A program made the position numbers and the translations under genes. A stretch of 64,000 bases of DNA from Herbaspirillum sp. SJZ107 (GTDB lineage: Bacteria; Pseudomonadota; Gammaproteobacteria; Burkholderiales; Burkholderiaceae_D). The stretch spans positions 124,001 through 188,000 of the forward strand of contig NZ_VFNH01000001.1 of the NCBI RefSeq assembly GCF_006715485.1, written 5' to 3'. The notes below the pieces were generated by a model. It was given only the letters and a program-made list of their open reading frames with translations. It searched no databases and had not been told where the DNA came from. Of this stretch, positions 17,411-25,595 are shown piece after piece (within the stretch, counting starts at the first letter, position 1; every line of letters begins with the position of its first letter).

Positions 17411-17608
17411 GTGGGACAGAAGAACAGCAACCAATCCGATGAGGGCGACACCCTCTCATTGACAAGCAACGAGCGTCTTATCATCCGCAACTACCGAGCG
17501 ATGAAGCGAAGCGTCCAGCTGACGTTCGTCGACATCTCTGAAGAGTTAGCCATGGCGCTGCCGGCCGCGCGGCCAGCCGCTGGGCCTTCGCCCGCGCAGG
17601 GCTGTTAG
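17411..17608 (+). CDS. Small SOS-linked gene, candidate antirepressor
   Basis: 65 residues from a GTG start; GGAGG lies five bases upstream. Core sequence NERLIIRNYRAMKRSVQLTFVDISEELA is a charged helix pair; the tail is Ala/Pro-rich. It lies about 100 bp downstream of the LexA box and is convergent with the repressor gene, sharing four bases. LexA-controlled small antirepressors (Tum of phage 186, Ant proteins of Gifsy phages) occupy such positions. The role here is inference. Confidence 0.6.
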   Translation: MGQKNSNQSDEGDTLSLTSNERLIIRNYRAMKRSVQLTFVDISEELAMALPAARPAAGPSPAQGC

Positions 17609-18057
17609 TCGTCGGTCTTCTCGACTGTAGTCGCCACGCGATGAATTATATTTTTCCCTTCCTCGGTCGCGCGGCGGAATAGGTCTACGATCTCTTTCTC
17701 TGCTCGATCCAAGCGGTCAAGCGTAGTCTCAGCCGCTACGACCGGGGGCGCCGGCTCTGGCTTGGTGGCAGGCGAGACCTGGCTAGCCGACGGACGCACA
17801 GCTTGCGTGTCTTCCGATCCCTCAAGCACTTCAGGCTGACTATCCAGTGTCCCACGAGGCAGCGAGAGCGCGTCCTCGATAAGGTCCCGCATATCCTCGC
17901 CAATCCGTTTCTTCCCAGCTTTCCCTTCTGGGTAAAGCATCCTTGAAACATAAGACGGCGAACGATCTATCAAGTCGGCGAGCGTAGCCGCCCGTCCGCC
18001 GCAATGGCGGTGCAGGAGGGCGGAAAGGTTCTGTCGCCGAGTTTCATATTTGTCCAT
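17605..18057 (-). CDS. CI-type phage repressor without peptidase domain
   Basis: 150 residues. The N-terminal helix-turn-helix (NLSALLHRHCGGRAATLADLI, SPSYVSRMLYPEGKAGKKRIG, MRDLIEDALSLPRGTLD) is the common XRE type of betaproteobacterial prophage repressors. These usually continue into an S24 LexA-like peptidase. Here a Pro/Ala/Ser linker and a short charged helix (DRLDRAEKEIVDLFRRATEEG) replace it, so RecA-stimulated self-cleavage is not expected. Start at MDKYETRR keeps the operators in the intergenic space; no good Shine-Dalgarno precedes it. Confidence 0.82.
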   Translation of the reverse strand: MDKYETRRQNLSALLHRHCGGRAATLADLIDRSPSYVSRMLYPEGKAGKKRIGEDMRDLIEDALSLPRGTLDSQPEVLEGSEDTQAVRPSASQVSPATKPEPAPPVVAAETTLDRLDRAEKEIVDLFRRATEEGKNIIHRVATTVEKTDD

Positions 18058-18075
18058 GCGGCATTCAAACAGCAA

Positions 18076-18131
18076 TTTACTTACAGGTAAATGACCCATA
18101 GGTATTGACTTCTACTTTACCCGCAGGTAAA
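18076..18131. promoter_or_regulatory. Right operator region (three repressor/Cro sites)
   Basis: Three 16-bp sites: TTTACT-TACA-GGTAAA (18076-18091), ATGACC-CATA-GGTATT (18091-18106, weaker) and TTTACC-CGCA-GGTAAA (18116-18131, perfect). Centres are 15 and 25 bp apart. They lie between the divergent repressor and cro genes, as lambda OR1-3 do, and share their consensus with the pair at 12972-13021. Confidence 0.8.
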
Positions 18132-18133
18132 TT
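18105..18133 (+). promoter_or_regulatory. Predicted rightward early promoter (PR)
   Basis: TTGACT (18105-18110), 17-base spacer, TAAATT (18128-18133). The perfect operator fills the spacer and -10 box. The predicted start of transcription (about 18139-18141) coincides with the cro ATG at 18140. Confidence 0.68.
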
Positions 18134-18139
18134 GTAGTC

Positions 18140-18412
18140 ATGGACAAATTGCTGAAGTACCTCAACTCCTTGTCAAAGGAAGGTCGAGCGGCGTACGTCG
18201 AGGCGTGCGGGACCAGTGAGGGGTACCTACGAAAAGCCGCTAGCCGACACCAGTCGTTCCGGGCAGAACTCTGCATCTTGCTCGAGCGCGAGTCTGGCGG
18301 CGCCGTCCGCTGCGAAGACTTGCTACCCGACGCTGACTGGGCATACATCCGCTCGCAATCGCCGGCCGCTTCGCCTGGTGCCGCCGTGAGCTCTGCAGCG
18401 TCACGCAGCTGA
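18140..18412 (+). CDS. Cro/YdaS-type helix-turn-helix protein
   Basis: 90 residues. MDKLLKYLNSLSKEGRAAYVEACGTSEGYLRKAASRHQSF is the YdaS/Cro-superfamily helix-turn-helix, followed by CEDLLPDADWAYIR. It is divergent from the repressor and downstream of PR, so it should act as the lytic-side repressor. The promoter places the transcript start at the ATG, which implies leaderless translation. The last 15 residues are Ala/Ser-rich. Confidence 0.85.
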   Translation: MDKLLKYLNSLSKEGRAAYVEACGTSEGYLRKAASRHQSFRAELCILLERESGGAVRCEDLLPDADWAYIRSQSPAASPGAAVSSAASRS

Positions 18413-18587
18413 CGGGCGCGGCGCTCGCCACAGTAGATCGTTACCACGCCGGCGCCACCCACCTGGAGCGGAACGGCAACCAGATCAAGGTTCATCAGTA
18501 CGAAAGCTTGGGGAGCAGGCATTTGTTGGGCCTCGAATGTTGTCGAAATTCAGTGTCGCCAGATTAAGTTATAAAAAGGAAACAGTC

Positions 18588-19175
18588 ATGAATATGAATA
18601 CTCATGCAAGTAGCGTCGCCGGCATTCTCCGCACTGAGATCGAGGCCTGGCGCCGCGCGAACACGATCACCTGCATGAGCCGTGAGGCCTTCGCAGCGAT
18701 GGTGATGGAGTCGCACCAGGCGCTGGGCGGCGAGGCCGCAACGGGCGTCGACTTCACGTTCTCGGGCGACACCTACACCCAGGCCAAGAAGGCGGCGCAG
18801 AAGCTGTTCCGCTGGCTGGACGAAGGTTGCCCGCTGCCGGCCGGGATTGTCCCGAGCATCCTGGCCGCGCTGCCGCTCGACGTGAAGCTGCATTGCCTGA
18901 ATCAGATGTACCGCCCGATCGGTGTCGAGTCGCACAGCCTGGCGTCCGTTACGCCGGCGCCGTTCAACGCCATGCATCACCTGCAGAACATGATCAAGGA
19001 AGGTGCCGAGGCCAAGGCGGCGCTGGTGACCGCCTCTATTCAGCAAACGCCCGAGGCCTTGCAGCACGCCATCAAGGAGGTCAGCGAATCGATCGAGGCG
19101 GACACCGCGGCGAAGCGCTCGCTCGAGGCGGCGCTGCTGGCATCTGAATACGGCGTCGAACCGGTTTCGAAGTGA
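18588..19175 (+). CDS. YdaT-like phage regulatory protein
   Basis: 195 residues from MNMNTHASS; AAGGA lies about seven bases upstream. The segment AKKAAQKLFRWLDEGCPLPAGIVPSILAALPLDVKLHCL matches the YdaT family, the usual partner of YdaS in Rac-like prophages. YdaT proteins bind DNA, can block cell division when overproduced, and are proposed CII-like regulators. The YdaS-YdaT gene order strengthens the call. Confidence 0.72.
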   Translation: MNMNTHASSVAGILRTEIEAWRRANTITCMSREAFAAMVMESHQALGGEAATGVDFTFSGDTYTQAKKAAQKLFRWLDEGCPLPAGIVPSILAALPLDVKLHCLNQMYRPIGVESHSLASVTPAPFNAMHHLQNMIKEGAEAKAALVTASIQQTPEALQHAIKEVSESIEADTAAKRSLEAALLASEYGVEPVSK

Positions 19176-19231
19176 GCAGCAACCCAGGCGACAGGGGTGT
19201 CGCCACCAACACTACCACCAGGGAGAGAGCA

Positions 19232-19519
19232 ATGACCGCAGCAGCAGCAGCACCGGCCAGCCAGGCCGAAGAGTTCAACCCGGATCCGGGCGCACTGCTC
19301 GATGCGGTGACGAAGCATCTGAACCTGAAGAACGACGCGGCCCTGGCGCGGGCCCTGGAGTTCGCCCCGCCGGTGATTTCGAAGATCCGCCACAGCAAGC
19401 TGCCGGTCGGCGCCATGGCCCTGATCCGCATGCACGAAGTCTCGGGCATCGAGATCAAGGACCTGCGCGCGCTGATGGGCGATCGCCGCAAGCATTTCCG
19501 CGGTCAAGCGTCCGAGTAG
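19232..19519 (+). CDS. Helix-turn-helix phage regulator
   Basis: 95 residues from MTAAAAAPASQAEEF with GGAG six bases upstream; a GTG 60 bases earlier overlaps the ydaT stop but lacks such a site. LLDAVTKHLNLKNDAALARALEFAPPVISKIRHSKLPVGAMALIRMHEVSGI reads as a Cro/CI-like helix-turn-helix. Position after ydaT suggests an early regulator. Confidence 0.68.
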   Translation: MTAAAAAPASQAEEFNPDPGALLDAVTKHLNLKNDAALARALEFAPPVISKIRHSKLPVGAMALIRMHEVSGIEIKDLRALMGDRRKHFRGQASE

Positions 19520-19592
19520 GCCGCACCCCACCGATACCACGATAACCCGGCGCGCGTCAGCGGATATGCGCGCCGTCATGAAAGGAGGGCAC

Positions 19593-19988
19593 TTGAATCA
19601 AACGAACAAGCCGGCGGCGATGACCGAGGAAGCGCGCAAGGAGCGCGTGCGCGAAGTGTTGCGCACCGCCAGCGAGCCGCTCAGCCCGATCCAGATCGCC
19701 GAGTGCATTGGCGAAGCCTGGTGCATGTGGAACGGCTCGGGCTTCGGCTCCGCGGTGACGCCGCTGCTGCGCAAGATCGGCGCGAAGAAAAGCAGTGGCA
19801 AGTGGTCGCTCGGCGCGCCGCGCCTGCAGTTGGATCCAGGCATGCAGTTCCAGACCGTGAGCATGCCTTCGGCCGACGCCATGCTGCTGGAGTCGATGCG
19901 TATCGAAGTGGCGCCATTGGCGATCGAGCCCGGCCACGTAATGAAGCGCGAGAAGTTCGAGCAGATGTTCGCCGGCCAGCCGGCATAA
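19593..19988 (+). CDS. Winged-helix-type phage protein
   Basis: 131 residues from TTG with AGGAGG four bases upstream. RKERVREVLRTASEPLSPIQIAECI and GFGSAVTPLLRKIGAKKSSGKWSL resemble a winged helix with recognition helix and wing. It may be an early transcription or replication accessory factor. No specific family recognised. Confidence 0.6.
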   Translation: MNQTNKPAAMTEEARKERVREVLRTASEPLSPIQIAECIGEAWCMWNGSGFGSAVTPLLRKIGAKKSSGKWSLGAPRLQLDPGMQFQTVSMPSADAMLLESMRIEVAPLAIEPGHVMKREKFEQMFAGQPA

Positions 19989-20012
19989 CCAACCAGACCA
20001 GGGGAAACCAAC

Positions 20013-20336
20013 ATGAAAAAAAGCTTACTGATCAAGGCGATGCTGGCAGTCGCGCTCGCGAGTTCGGCGGCCGCGCAGGCCGGCAACTGCTACTCGGAAG
20101 GCGTGCGTGTCGGCGTGATCCAGAAGTTCTCGCAAAAGGGCATCGTCAACAAGAGCTGGGAAGGCGAGATGGTCCAGGAGGGCGAGCGCGTGAAGGCCAA
20201 GGGCAACGGCGCTGGCGTCACGAACATCTGGAAGTTCAGCGTGCTGGACCCGGCGATCGCGCGCCAGTTAGACGACGCAGTGATGTCCGGCGGCGCTGTC
20301 GCGGTGCGCTACTGCCAGGTCCAGTTCACCGGCTAG
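20013..20336 (+). CDS. Exported small protein (phage cargo)
   Basis: 107 residues. Signal peptide MKKSLLIKAMLAVALASSAAAQAG with cleavage near residue 23. The mature part begins NCYSEGVRVGVIQKFSQKG and has two Cys (one near each end), probably one disulfide. I recognise this type from phage and chromosomal proteins of unknown function. GGGG precedes ATG at good spacing. Confidence 0.7.
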   Translation: MKKSLLIKAMLAVALASSAAAQAGNCYSEGVRVGVIQKFSQKGIVNKSWEGEMVQEGERVKAKGNGAGVTNIWKFSVLDPAIARQLDDAVMSGGAVAVRYCQVQFTG

Positions 20337-20374
20337 GAAACCGACACCGGTTACCGCATCACTCAGGTGCGGCC

Positions 20375-20388
20375 GCGCCAATAGATAG
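20375..20388 (+). repeat. Short direct repeat, copy 1 (other copy 27935-27948)
   Basis: GCGCCAATAGATAG, followed in both copies by a GGAAA-GAC stretch. Copy 2 is the leader of the Rha/KilAC gene. Here the corresponding ATG (20397) opens only ten codons that run through a hairpin (AGCCCGG / CCGGGCT, 20402-20422). It may be a shared leader element or the remnant of a duplicated gene start. Confidence 0.5.
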
Positions 20389-20454
20389 GGCGGAAATGAC
20401 AAAGCCCGGTTGCAGCCGGGCTCCGTGAAACAACTACAACGCATTGGAGATAGC

Positions 20455-20955
20455 ATGTTAGCAGAAAACTTAAATCCCGCGTCGCAAACCGGTGAAGATC
20501 AAGCCTCAAGCGAATTCGCATCGCGCTGGGCGCACTGGGGCCGAGTACAAACCGGCGTGGTCGAGGTGGTGAAGACGCAGGGCTGGTCGACCACGCAAGA
20601 GAAGTTCGACGCCGAGACCCTGTCGAACCTCATCCTGGCCAACGACTACCTGCGCGCCGGCGACGTCGTCTACTCGGCCGACAACAAGGCGCTCAAGCTC
20701 AGCGACCTGATCACTGCCGACGACATCATCCCGATCATGGCAGCGCGCGCCAAGGCGCGGGCCGGCGAAGAGATGGCCGCCGGCTATCCGGACGTCAGCA
20801 ACCTGCACAAGCGGATCCTCGACGGCGCCCTGCGCGGCTGGATGTCCCTGTGCTGCGCACCGGAGTTCTTCGGCGTCGAGAACATCCAGCCTCACAAGGT
20901 AACGGATCTGGACCTGGATGCGGCCGCGCGCGTCGTGATCGGCGGTGCGCAATGA
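20455..20955 (+). CDS. Early phage protein, unknown function
   Basis: 166 residues from MLAENLNPASQ; GGAG seven bases upstream. Largely helical with an acidic C-terminus. SDLITADDIIPIMAARAKARAGEEMA and KRILDGALRGWMSLCCAPEFFGVENI are the longest conserved-looking stretches. It overlaps the clamp-like gene as ATGA and is likely in the replication operon. Confidence 0.62.
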   Translation: MLAENLNPASQTGEDQASSEFASRWAHWGRVQTGVVEVVKTQGWSTTQEKFDAETLSNLILANDYLRAGDVVYSADNKALKLSDLITADDIIPIMAARAKARAGEEMAAGYPDVSNLHKRILDGALRGWMSLCCAPEFFGVENIQPHKVTDLDLDAAARVVIGGAQ

Positions 20956-21668
20956 GCAAGCACGCCAACCTGCGTCTGACGGCCAAACTGCTGCCGATCA
21001 TCGCCCCGTTCATCGCCAAGAACGACATCCGCTACTACCTGAACGCCATCAACGTTCGGCCACACAAGGACGGGGGCGCTGTGATCTGCGCGACCAATGG
21101 TCATGCCCTTGGCGCCATCCACGACCGCGATGCAGTTTGCGAGCACGAAGTTATCCTCCGTTTCGACGCGCGCATGCAGCAGGCCTGCGCCGGCGGGCTC
21201 AAAAGCGCCCGTGAAGTGGTGATGATCGGCGGCCGCCTGGCTGTAGTGGAGGGGGGCGGCAGCGAAATCTACATCCAGGCTGGCAACCCAGAAGTGGAAG
21301 CTACCTACCCTCGCTATGAGCGCGTTATTCCGAAGGAATCTGAACTGCAGCCCGGCCTGGTCGGAATGTATGGTGCACCGATCATCGCTCTGTGCGAAAA
21401 GGCGGCCGCTGCTGCAGCCAAAACCGGAGGGGCGCGGCTACGTGGATACAGCGGGCTCCAGTTCTTTACCGTCAATGGCGACCCCAACGCTAGCGCTGTA
21501 GTTCGCCTGGGCGCGGCATTGGATTTTGTCGGCGTCTTGATGCCAATGCGCGGCGACAGCCCTGTTTCACCATCGCCGGCTTGGGTGGCAGCGCTGCCTC
21601 AGGCCGATGATCTCGCCGGCATGACAAAGGCCGCGGCGCCTGCGGAAAGCGCCGAGGTACCAGCATGA
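20952..21668 (+). CDS. DNA polymerase III beta-clamp-like phage protein
   Basis: 238 residues. DIRYYLNAINVRPHKDGGAVICATNGHALGAIHDRDA resembles a beta-clamp domain, whose usual form is YLNGV-x-VATDGHRLA. Bacterial DnaN has three such domains in 360-380 residues; this protein is shorter, so it may be a two-domain clamp-like protein. It may help phage replication or modify host clamp use. ATGA overlap with both neighbours. Confidence 0.62.
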   Translation: MSKHANLRLTAKLLPIIAPFIAKNDIRYYLNAINVRPHKDGGAVICATNGHALGAIHDRDAVCEHEVILRFDARMQQACAGGLKSAREVVMIGGRLAVVEGGGSEIYIQAGNPEVEATYPRYERVIPKESELQPGLVGMYGAPIIALCEKAAAAAAKTGGARLRGYSGLQFFTVNGDPNASAVVRLGAALDFVGVLMPMRGDSPVSPSPAWVAALPQADDLAGMTKAAAPAESAEVPA

Positions 21669-22135
21669 CCCGCTCCCACTTTACCCCCAACAGCCACACC
21701 GTCGCCCGCTTGGCGAGCCTGCGCAAGCTGGTAAACGCCCTGACGGTTCGTGAGATGACGCGCGCCGAGATCGCCAAGCTGCTGGGCATCGGCGAATCCG
21801 CAGCGCGCACGTACATCGCAGACCTGCGCGAGCACCTGACGATCCTTCACTGCGAAGCCGCTGTCACATGGCCGCTGAAGCCGGGCGTCTACCGGCTCAC
21901 AGCGGACCCGGAAGCGATCGCCGCCTGCCTCAAAAGCCTGGGCGGCGTCACCGCGGTGCGTCCGGTGCGGGCATCGAGCATGGAAATCGCAGCGCGCGAC
22001 CCGCGCCGGCACTTCCACATCCTGGGCGACGACGAACACTACGCCGTCCGCGTCAGCCGCGCTGCGCCGGCGCGTGACCCGATGGTTGCTGCGCTGTTCG
22101 GCGCTGGGCCGGCATCGGTGGGAGCGCACGCATGA
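21665..22135 (+). CDS. Helix-turn-helix phage protein
   Basis: 156 residues. SLRKLVNALTVREMTRAEIAKLLGIGESAARTYIADLREH is a clear helix-turn-helix; the rest is a compact alpha/beta region with LKPGVYRLTADPEAI. Probably DNA-binding in early transcription or replication. Both ends overlap neighbours by four bases. Confidence 0.68.
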   Translation: MTRSHFTPNSHTVARLASLRKLVNALTVREMTRAEIAKLLGIGESAARTYIADLREHLTILHCEAAVTWPLKPGVYRLTADPEAIAACLKSLGGVTAVRPVRASSMEIAARDPRRHFHILGDDEHYAVRVSRAAPARDPMVAALFGAGPASVGAHA

Positions 22136-24300
22136 AGCGCGATCTTATGACTATGGCCCTGGACCTGGGCCACGAGCTGATCATCGACAACTTCGCCGGT
22201 GGCGGCGGGACCAGCACCGGCCTGGAGGCAGCCTTCGGCCGCCCGGTCGACATCGCCATCAACCACGATCCGGAAGCGCTGGCCATGCACGCCATCAACC
22301 ACCCGCACACGAAGCACCTGTGCGAGAGCGTCTGGGACGTCGACCCGATCAAGGTCACGAACAACCAGCCGGTCGGCCTGGTGTGGTTGTCGCCGGACTG
22401 CAAGCACTTCAGCAAGGCCAAGGGCGGCAAGCCGGTCGAGAAGAAGATCCGCGGCCTGGCCTGGATTGCCCTGCGTTGGGTTGCGCTGACTAAGACCCGG
22501 GTGCTCATGCTGGAGAACGTCGAGGAGTTCAAGACCTGGGGACCGCTGATGCAGGACGAGCAGGGCAATTGGAAGCCAGACCCAGCGAAGCGCGGCAAAA
22601 CGTTCGACAGCTTCGTGCGCCAGCTGCGTGGCCACGGTTATCACGTCGAATATCGCGAACTGCGTGCCTGCGACCACGACACGCCGACGATCCGCAAGCG
22701 CTTCTTCCTAGTCGCGCGCCGAGACGGCCTGCCGATCCGCTGGCCGGAGGCGACGCACGGTGCTCCAGACTCGCCAGGCGTGCGCGCCGGTCGCCTGCAG
22801 CCATACCGCACCGCTGCGGAATGCATCGACTGGTCGCTGCCGTGCCCGAGCATTTTCGATCGCAAGAAGCCGCTGGCCGAAGCGACGCTGCGTCGCATCG
22901 CCAAGGGCATCATGCGCTACGTTGTCGATGCAGCGGACCCGTTCATCGTGAACACTGCCAACAGCAAGACCACCGGCAGAGGGCCCAACGTGTGGCCGGG
23001 CGATGAGCCAGTACGCACGGTGACCTCGGCCCCGGGCTTCGCCGTCGTGGCGCCGTCCATCGTTCCGGTCACGCACCAGGGGAGCGTGCGCAGCGAGTCC
23101 GTTCACGAACCGTTCCGCACGATCACCGGGGCCCAGCGCGGCGAGAAGGCGCTAGCCAGCGCATACCTGTCGCCGTACTACAGCGACAAGCGCCCGGCCG
23201 ACGCGCGCGGCACCGCGCCGGACGAGCCGATCAAGACGATTACGACCGAGAACCGGCATGCGCTGGTGACCGCGTTCCTGAACGAGCACGCCAACGCCAG
23301 CAACCAGCGCGTGATGCCGGCGGACGAGCCGCTGCGCACGATCTGCGCCCAGGTCAAGGGCGGGCACTTCAGCATGGTGTCGGCCGCCCTGGTCGGCGTC
23401 GGCGGCCGCGCTGGCGACAGTCGCCCGCGCGCCGCAGACGAGCCGACGGCCACGATCACCGCAAAAGGCGACACGGCGATCGCGACGGCCTTCTTGGCCA
23501 AGCACTACACCGGCGTGGTGGGTTCGGACCTGAGCGACCCCATCGGCACGGTCACCAGTACTGACCACCACAGCCTGGTGACCGCGCACGTGACCAAGTT
23601 CCGGACCGGGTCGACCGGCGCCGACCTGGCCGAACCGCTGCCGACCATCACCGCAGGGCCCAAGGAGAACCCGGCCGGCGCGCCACATGCACTGGGCATC
23701 GTCACCGCGCACATCCAGCGGGACATGGGCAAGAGCATCGGCCATGCCGCCGGCGCACCGCTGGGGACCGTAACAGCCGGCGGAGGAGGTAAGTCGGCCC
23801 TGGTGTCCAGCCACCTGGTGAAGCTGCGCGGCACCAGCACCGCGGCGGGCGCCAATGAGCCGCTGCACACGATCAGCGCCGGCGGCCAGCATCACGCCGA
23901 GGTGCGCTCGTTCCTGCTGGCGTACTACGGCGCGAGCGAGACGAACAACTTGGCGGACCCGCTCAATACGGTCACCGCCCGGGACCGGTTCGGCCTGGTG
24001 ACGATCCAGGGCCAGGACTACGAGATCGTTGACATCGGGCTGCGCATGCTGGCGCCGCACGAGTTGTACCGCGCCCAAGGATTCCCGGCCGACTACATCA
24101 TCGACGAGATCCCGGACCCGGCGCGCCTGTTCGTCGACGGCCGCCAGGTGGAAGGCGATCCGCTCGCGCTGCCGCGTGTCCCGCTGACGAAGTCGGCCCA
24201 GGTGCGCATGTGCGGCAATAGCGTGTGCCCGCCGCTGTCCGAGGCGCTCATCCGCGCGAACTTCGCGCACGAACACGAAATTGTTGGGAGAGCAGCATGA
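22132..24300 (+). CDS. C5-cytosine DNA methyltransferase with ten internal repeats
   Basis: 722 residues. Motif [11 protein letters not shown] (21-30), catalytic loop [13 protein letters not shown] with Cys90, motif VI ENV (128-130), RKRFFLVAR (188-196), and the C-terminal pair [13 protein letters not shown] (640-651) and CGNSVCPPL (694-702). Between residues 291 and 625 lie ten degenerate repeats of 32-41 residues, each opening [DEA]P-x-x-T-[IV]-[TSC]. Target recognition regions sit in this place in C5 enzymes, so the repeats may set or widen specificity. Probably protects phage DNA from restriction. Confidence 0.88.
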   Translation: MKRDLMTMALDLGHELIIDNFAGGGGTSTGLEAAFGRPVDIAINHDPEALAMHAINHPHTKHLCESVWDVDPIKVTNNQPVGLVWLSPDCKHFSKAKGGKPVEKKIRGLAWIALRWVALTKTRVLMLENVEEFKTWGPLMQDEQGNWKPDPAKRGKTFDSFVRQLRGHGYHVEYRELRACDHDTPTIRKRFFLVARRDGLPIRWPEATHGAPDSPGVRAGRLQPYRTAAECIDWSLPCPSIFDRKKPLAEATLRRIAKGIMRYVVDAADPFIVNTANSKTTGRGPNVWPGDEPVRTVTSAPGFAVVAPSIVPVTHQGSVRSESVHEPFRTITGAQRGEKALASAYLSPYYSDKRPADARGTAPDEPIKTITTENRHALVTAFLNEHANASNQRVMPADEPLRTICAQVKGGHFSMVSAALVGVGGRAGDSRPRAADEPTATITAKGDTAIATAFLAKHYTGVVGSDLSDPIGTVTSTDHHSLVTAHVTKFRTGSTGADLAEPLPTITAGPKENPAGAPHALGIVTAHIQRDMGKSIGHAAGAPLGTVTAGGGGKSALVSSHLVKLRGTSTAAGANEPLHTISAGGQHHAEVRSFLLAYYGASETNNLADPLNTVTARDRFGLVTIQGQDYEIVDIGLRMLAPHELYRAQGFPADYIIDEIPDPARLFVDGRQVEGDPLALPRVPLTKSAQVRMCGNSVCPPLSEALIRANFAHEHEIVGRAA

Positions 24301-24716
24301 TCACCGCCCTTATTCAAGCCACCCCACACCGCAGCGCGGCCATCTACGCCGCCGCGGCCATCATCGACAAAGCCGGCCCGATGCAGCGCCTGGAGCTGTA
24401 TGCCGCCATGGACTTCGGCCCGGCCGACAAGCGCGAGACCAAGTTACGCGAGGCGTTCGAGACCGACTGGCTGCGCGAGACGCCGTCGGGCCACCTCGAG
24501 CTGACCGAGTACGCGAAACGCCACTTCGAACTGCACAAGCCGAAGGAGCAGTACGCCGGCCAGATCACGCCTCCACAGTACCGTCCGGACATCTTCCGCA
24601 GCCAGGGCCTGAGCAAGCGCTACATCCCGAACAGCCGCGGCCCGCGTGCGGACGTGCCGGCCTGGTCGGTGCGCGAGGCGGTCAAGATCGTGACCATCAA
24701 AAGGAGCGAGCCATGA
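24297..24716 (+). CDS. Phage protein, unknown function
   Basis: 139 residues from [13 protein letters not shown] with GGGAG upstream and ATGA overlap with the methyltransferase stop. The N-terminus ([20 protein letters not shown] ... [30 protein letters not shown]) looks like a winged helix; the tail is Pro/Arg-rich. Possibly a DNA-binding partner, but unproven. Confidence 0.6.
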   Translation: MITALIQATPHRSAAIYAAAAIIDKAGPMQRLELYAAMDFGPADKRETKLREAFETDWLRETPSGHLELTEYAKRHFELHKPKEQYAGQITPPQYRPDIFRSQGLSKRYIPNSRGPRADVPAWSVREAVKIVTIKRSEP

Positions 24717-25288
24717 AAGAGCGTCCAATCCTCTTCACCGGCCCGATGGTCCGCGCCATCCTGGACGGCAGCAAGACGCAGACGCGGCGGATCGCGAAGG
24801 AATTCGCTGGCCGCGATGACCTCGACGCTATCCTAAAGCGCTTCCCGAATCAGAACGGTTGCCCGCACGGCCAGCCCGGCGACCGCCTGTGGGTCCGCGA
24901 GACCTTCGGCCACCCTTGGCACCACGCGCAACCCGACTACTTTTACCGCGCCACCGATGCGGCAGTTGAAACCCATCCGGACTTCGGCCGCTGGACGCCC
25001 AGCATCCATATGCCGCGCCGCGCCAGCCGCATCCTGCTGGAGATCACCGGCGTGCGCGTCGAGCGGCTGCAGGACATCAGCGAGGCGGATGCCTGGGCTG
25101 AAGGTATCGAAGCCTTCGACGGCGCGTTAGAAGACATGGCGATTTTCGAGATGGCGCGCCGCACCGGCCGCCCGTTCGAAGACGCGGCGACCACCTACGC
25201 CGCTCTCTGGGAGAGCATCAACGGCGCCGGCAGCTGGGACGCCAACCCCTGGGTGTGGGTGATCGAGTTCAAGCGGGTCGCGCCATGA
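24713..25288 (+). CDS. ASCH-like phage protein
   Basis: 191 residues. [75 protein letters not shown] and [12 protein letters not shown] are the standard motifs of a widespread phage family related to ASCH/PUA-type nucleic-acid-binding folds. Role unknown, possibly RNA or modified-base binding. AAGGAG precedes ATG. Confidence 0.78.
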   Translation: MKERPILFTGPMVRAILDGSKTQTRRIAKEFAGRDDLDAILKRFPNQNGCPHGQPGDRLWVRETFGHPWHHAQPDYFYRATDAAVETHPDFGRWTPSIHMPRRASRILLEITGVRVERLQDISEADAWAEGIEAFDGALEDMAIFEMARRTGRPFEDAATTYAALWESINGAGSWDANPWVWVIEFKRVAP

Positions 25289-25302
25289 TGGGCGCCGTCA
25301 AA

Positions 25303-25563
25303 TCAACCTTTGCTGGCGACTGCCTCGTCGATCATGCTCTTCGCGGCTTCGATCGCCTTGTCCTGCGCGTCACCCTCGGAGGGCTCAGGGATGCCGAGGG
25401 AGCCAAAGATAGTGGGCGTGTCAGCTTTGGTCGCACGGAAGGTGCCCATCCATTTGCTAGGCTCGCTCGTCGACGGACTCACTGCCCATTCGATGATGTA
25501 GCCCTCGTATTTATCGAGCTCTTCGGTGTAATCGAGGTTCTTTTTGTATTCGTTGTTTCGCAT
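25303..25563 (-). CDS. Opposite-strand small gene (moron), unknown function
   Basis: 86 residues from ATG with AGGAG seven bases upstream. YEGYIIEWAVSPSTSEPSKWMGTFRATK is a beta-rich core; the tail is helical and acidic (DKAIEAAKSMIDEA). It is transcribed against the flanking early genes and fills a gap exactly, with few extra bases on either side. That is typical of an independently expressed lysogenic gene. Family not recognised. Confidence 0.68.
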   Translation of the reverse strand: MRNNEYKKNLDYTEELDKYEGYIIEWAVSPSTSEPSKWMGTFRATKADTPTIFGSLGIPEPSEGDAQDKAIEAAKSMIDEAVASKG

Positions 25564-25595
25564 CGGTCTTCTCCTTATAAAAATGGAATCCTAGC

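Noticed and set aside
13025..17608. Retron or reverse-transcriptase system using the structured DNA at 13.0-13.4 kb
   Set aside because: No reverse transcriptase motif (such as YxDD) occurs in any nearby frame.
18112..18522. Minus-strand frame opposite the Cro-type gene
   Set aside because: Antisense shadow of the helix-turn-helix gene; would destroy the operator logic and has no ribosome site.
22529..24276. Several minus-strand frames opposite the cytosine methyltransferase
   Set aside because: All are low-complexity shadows of a gene with intact catalytic motifs.
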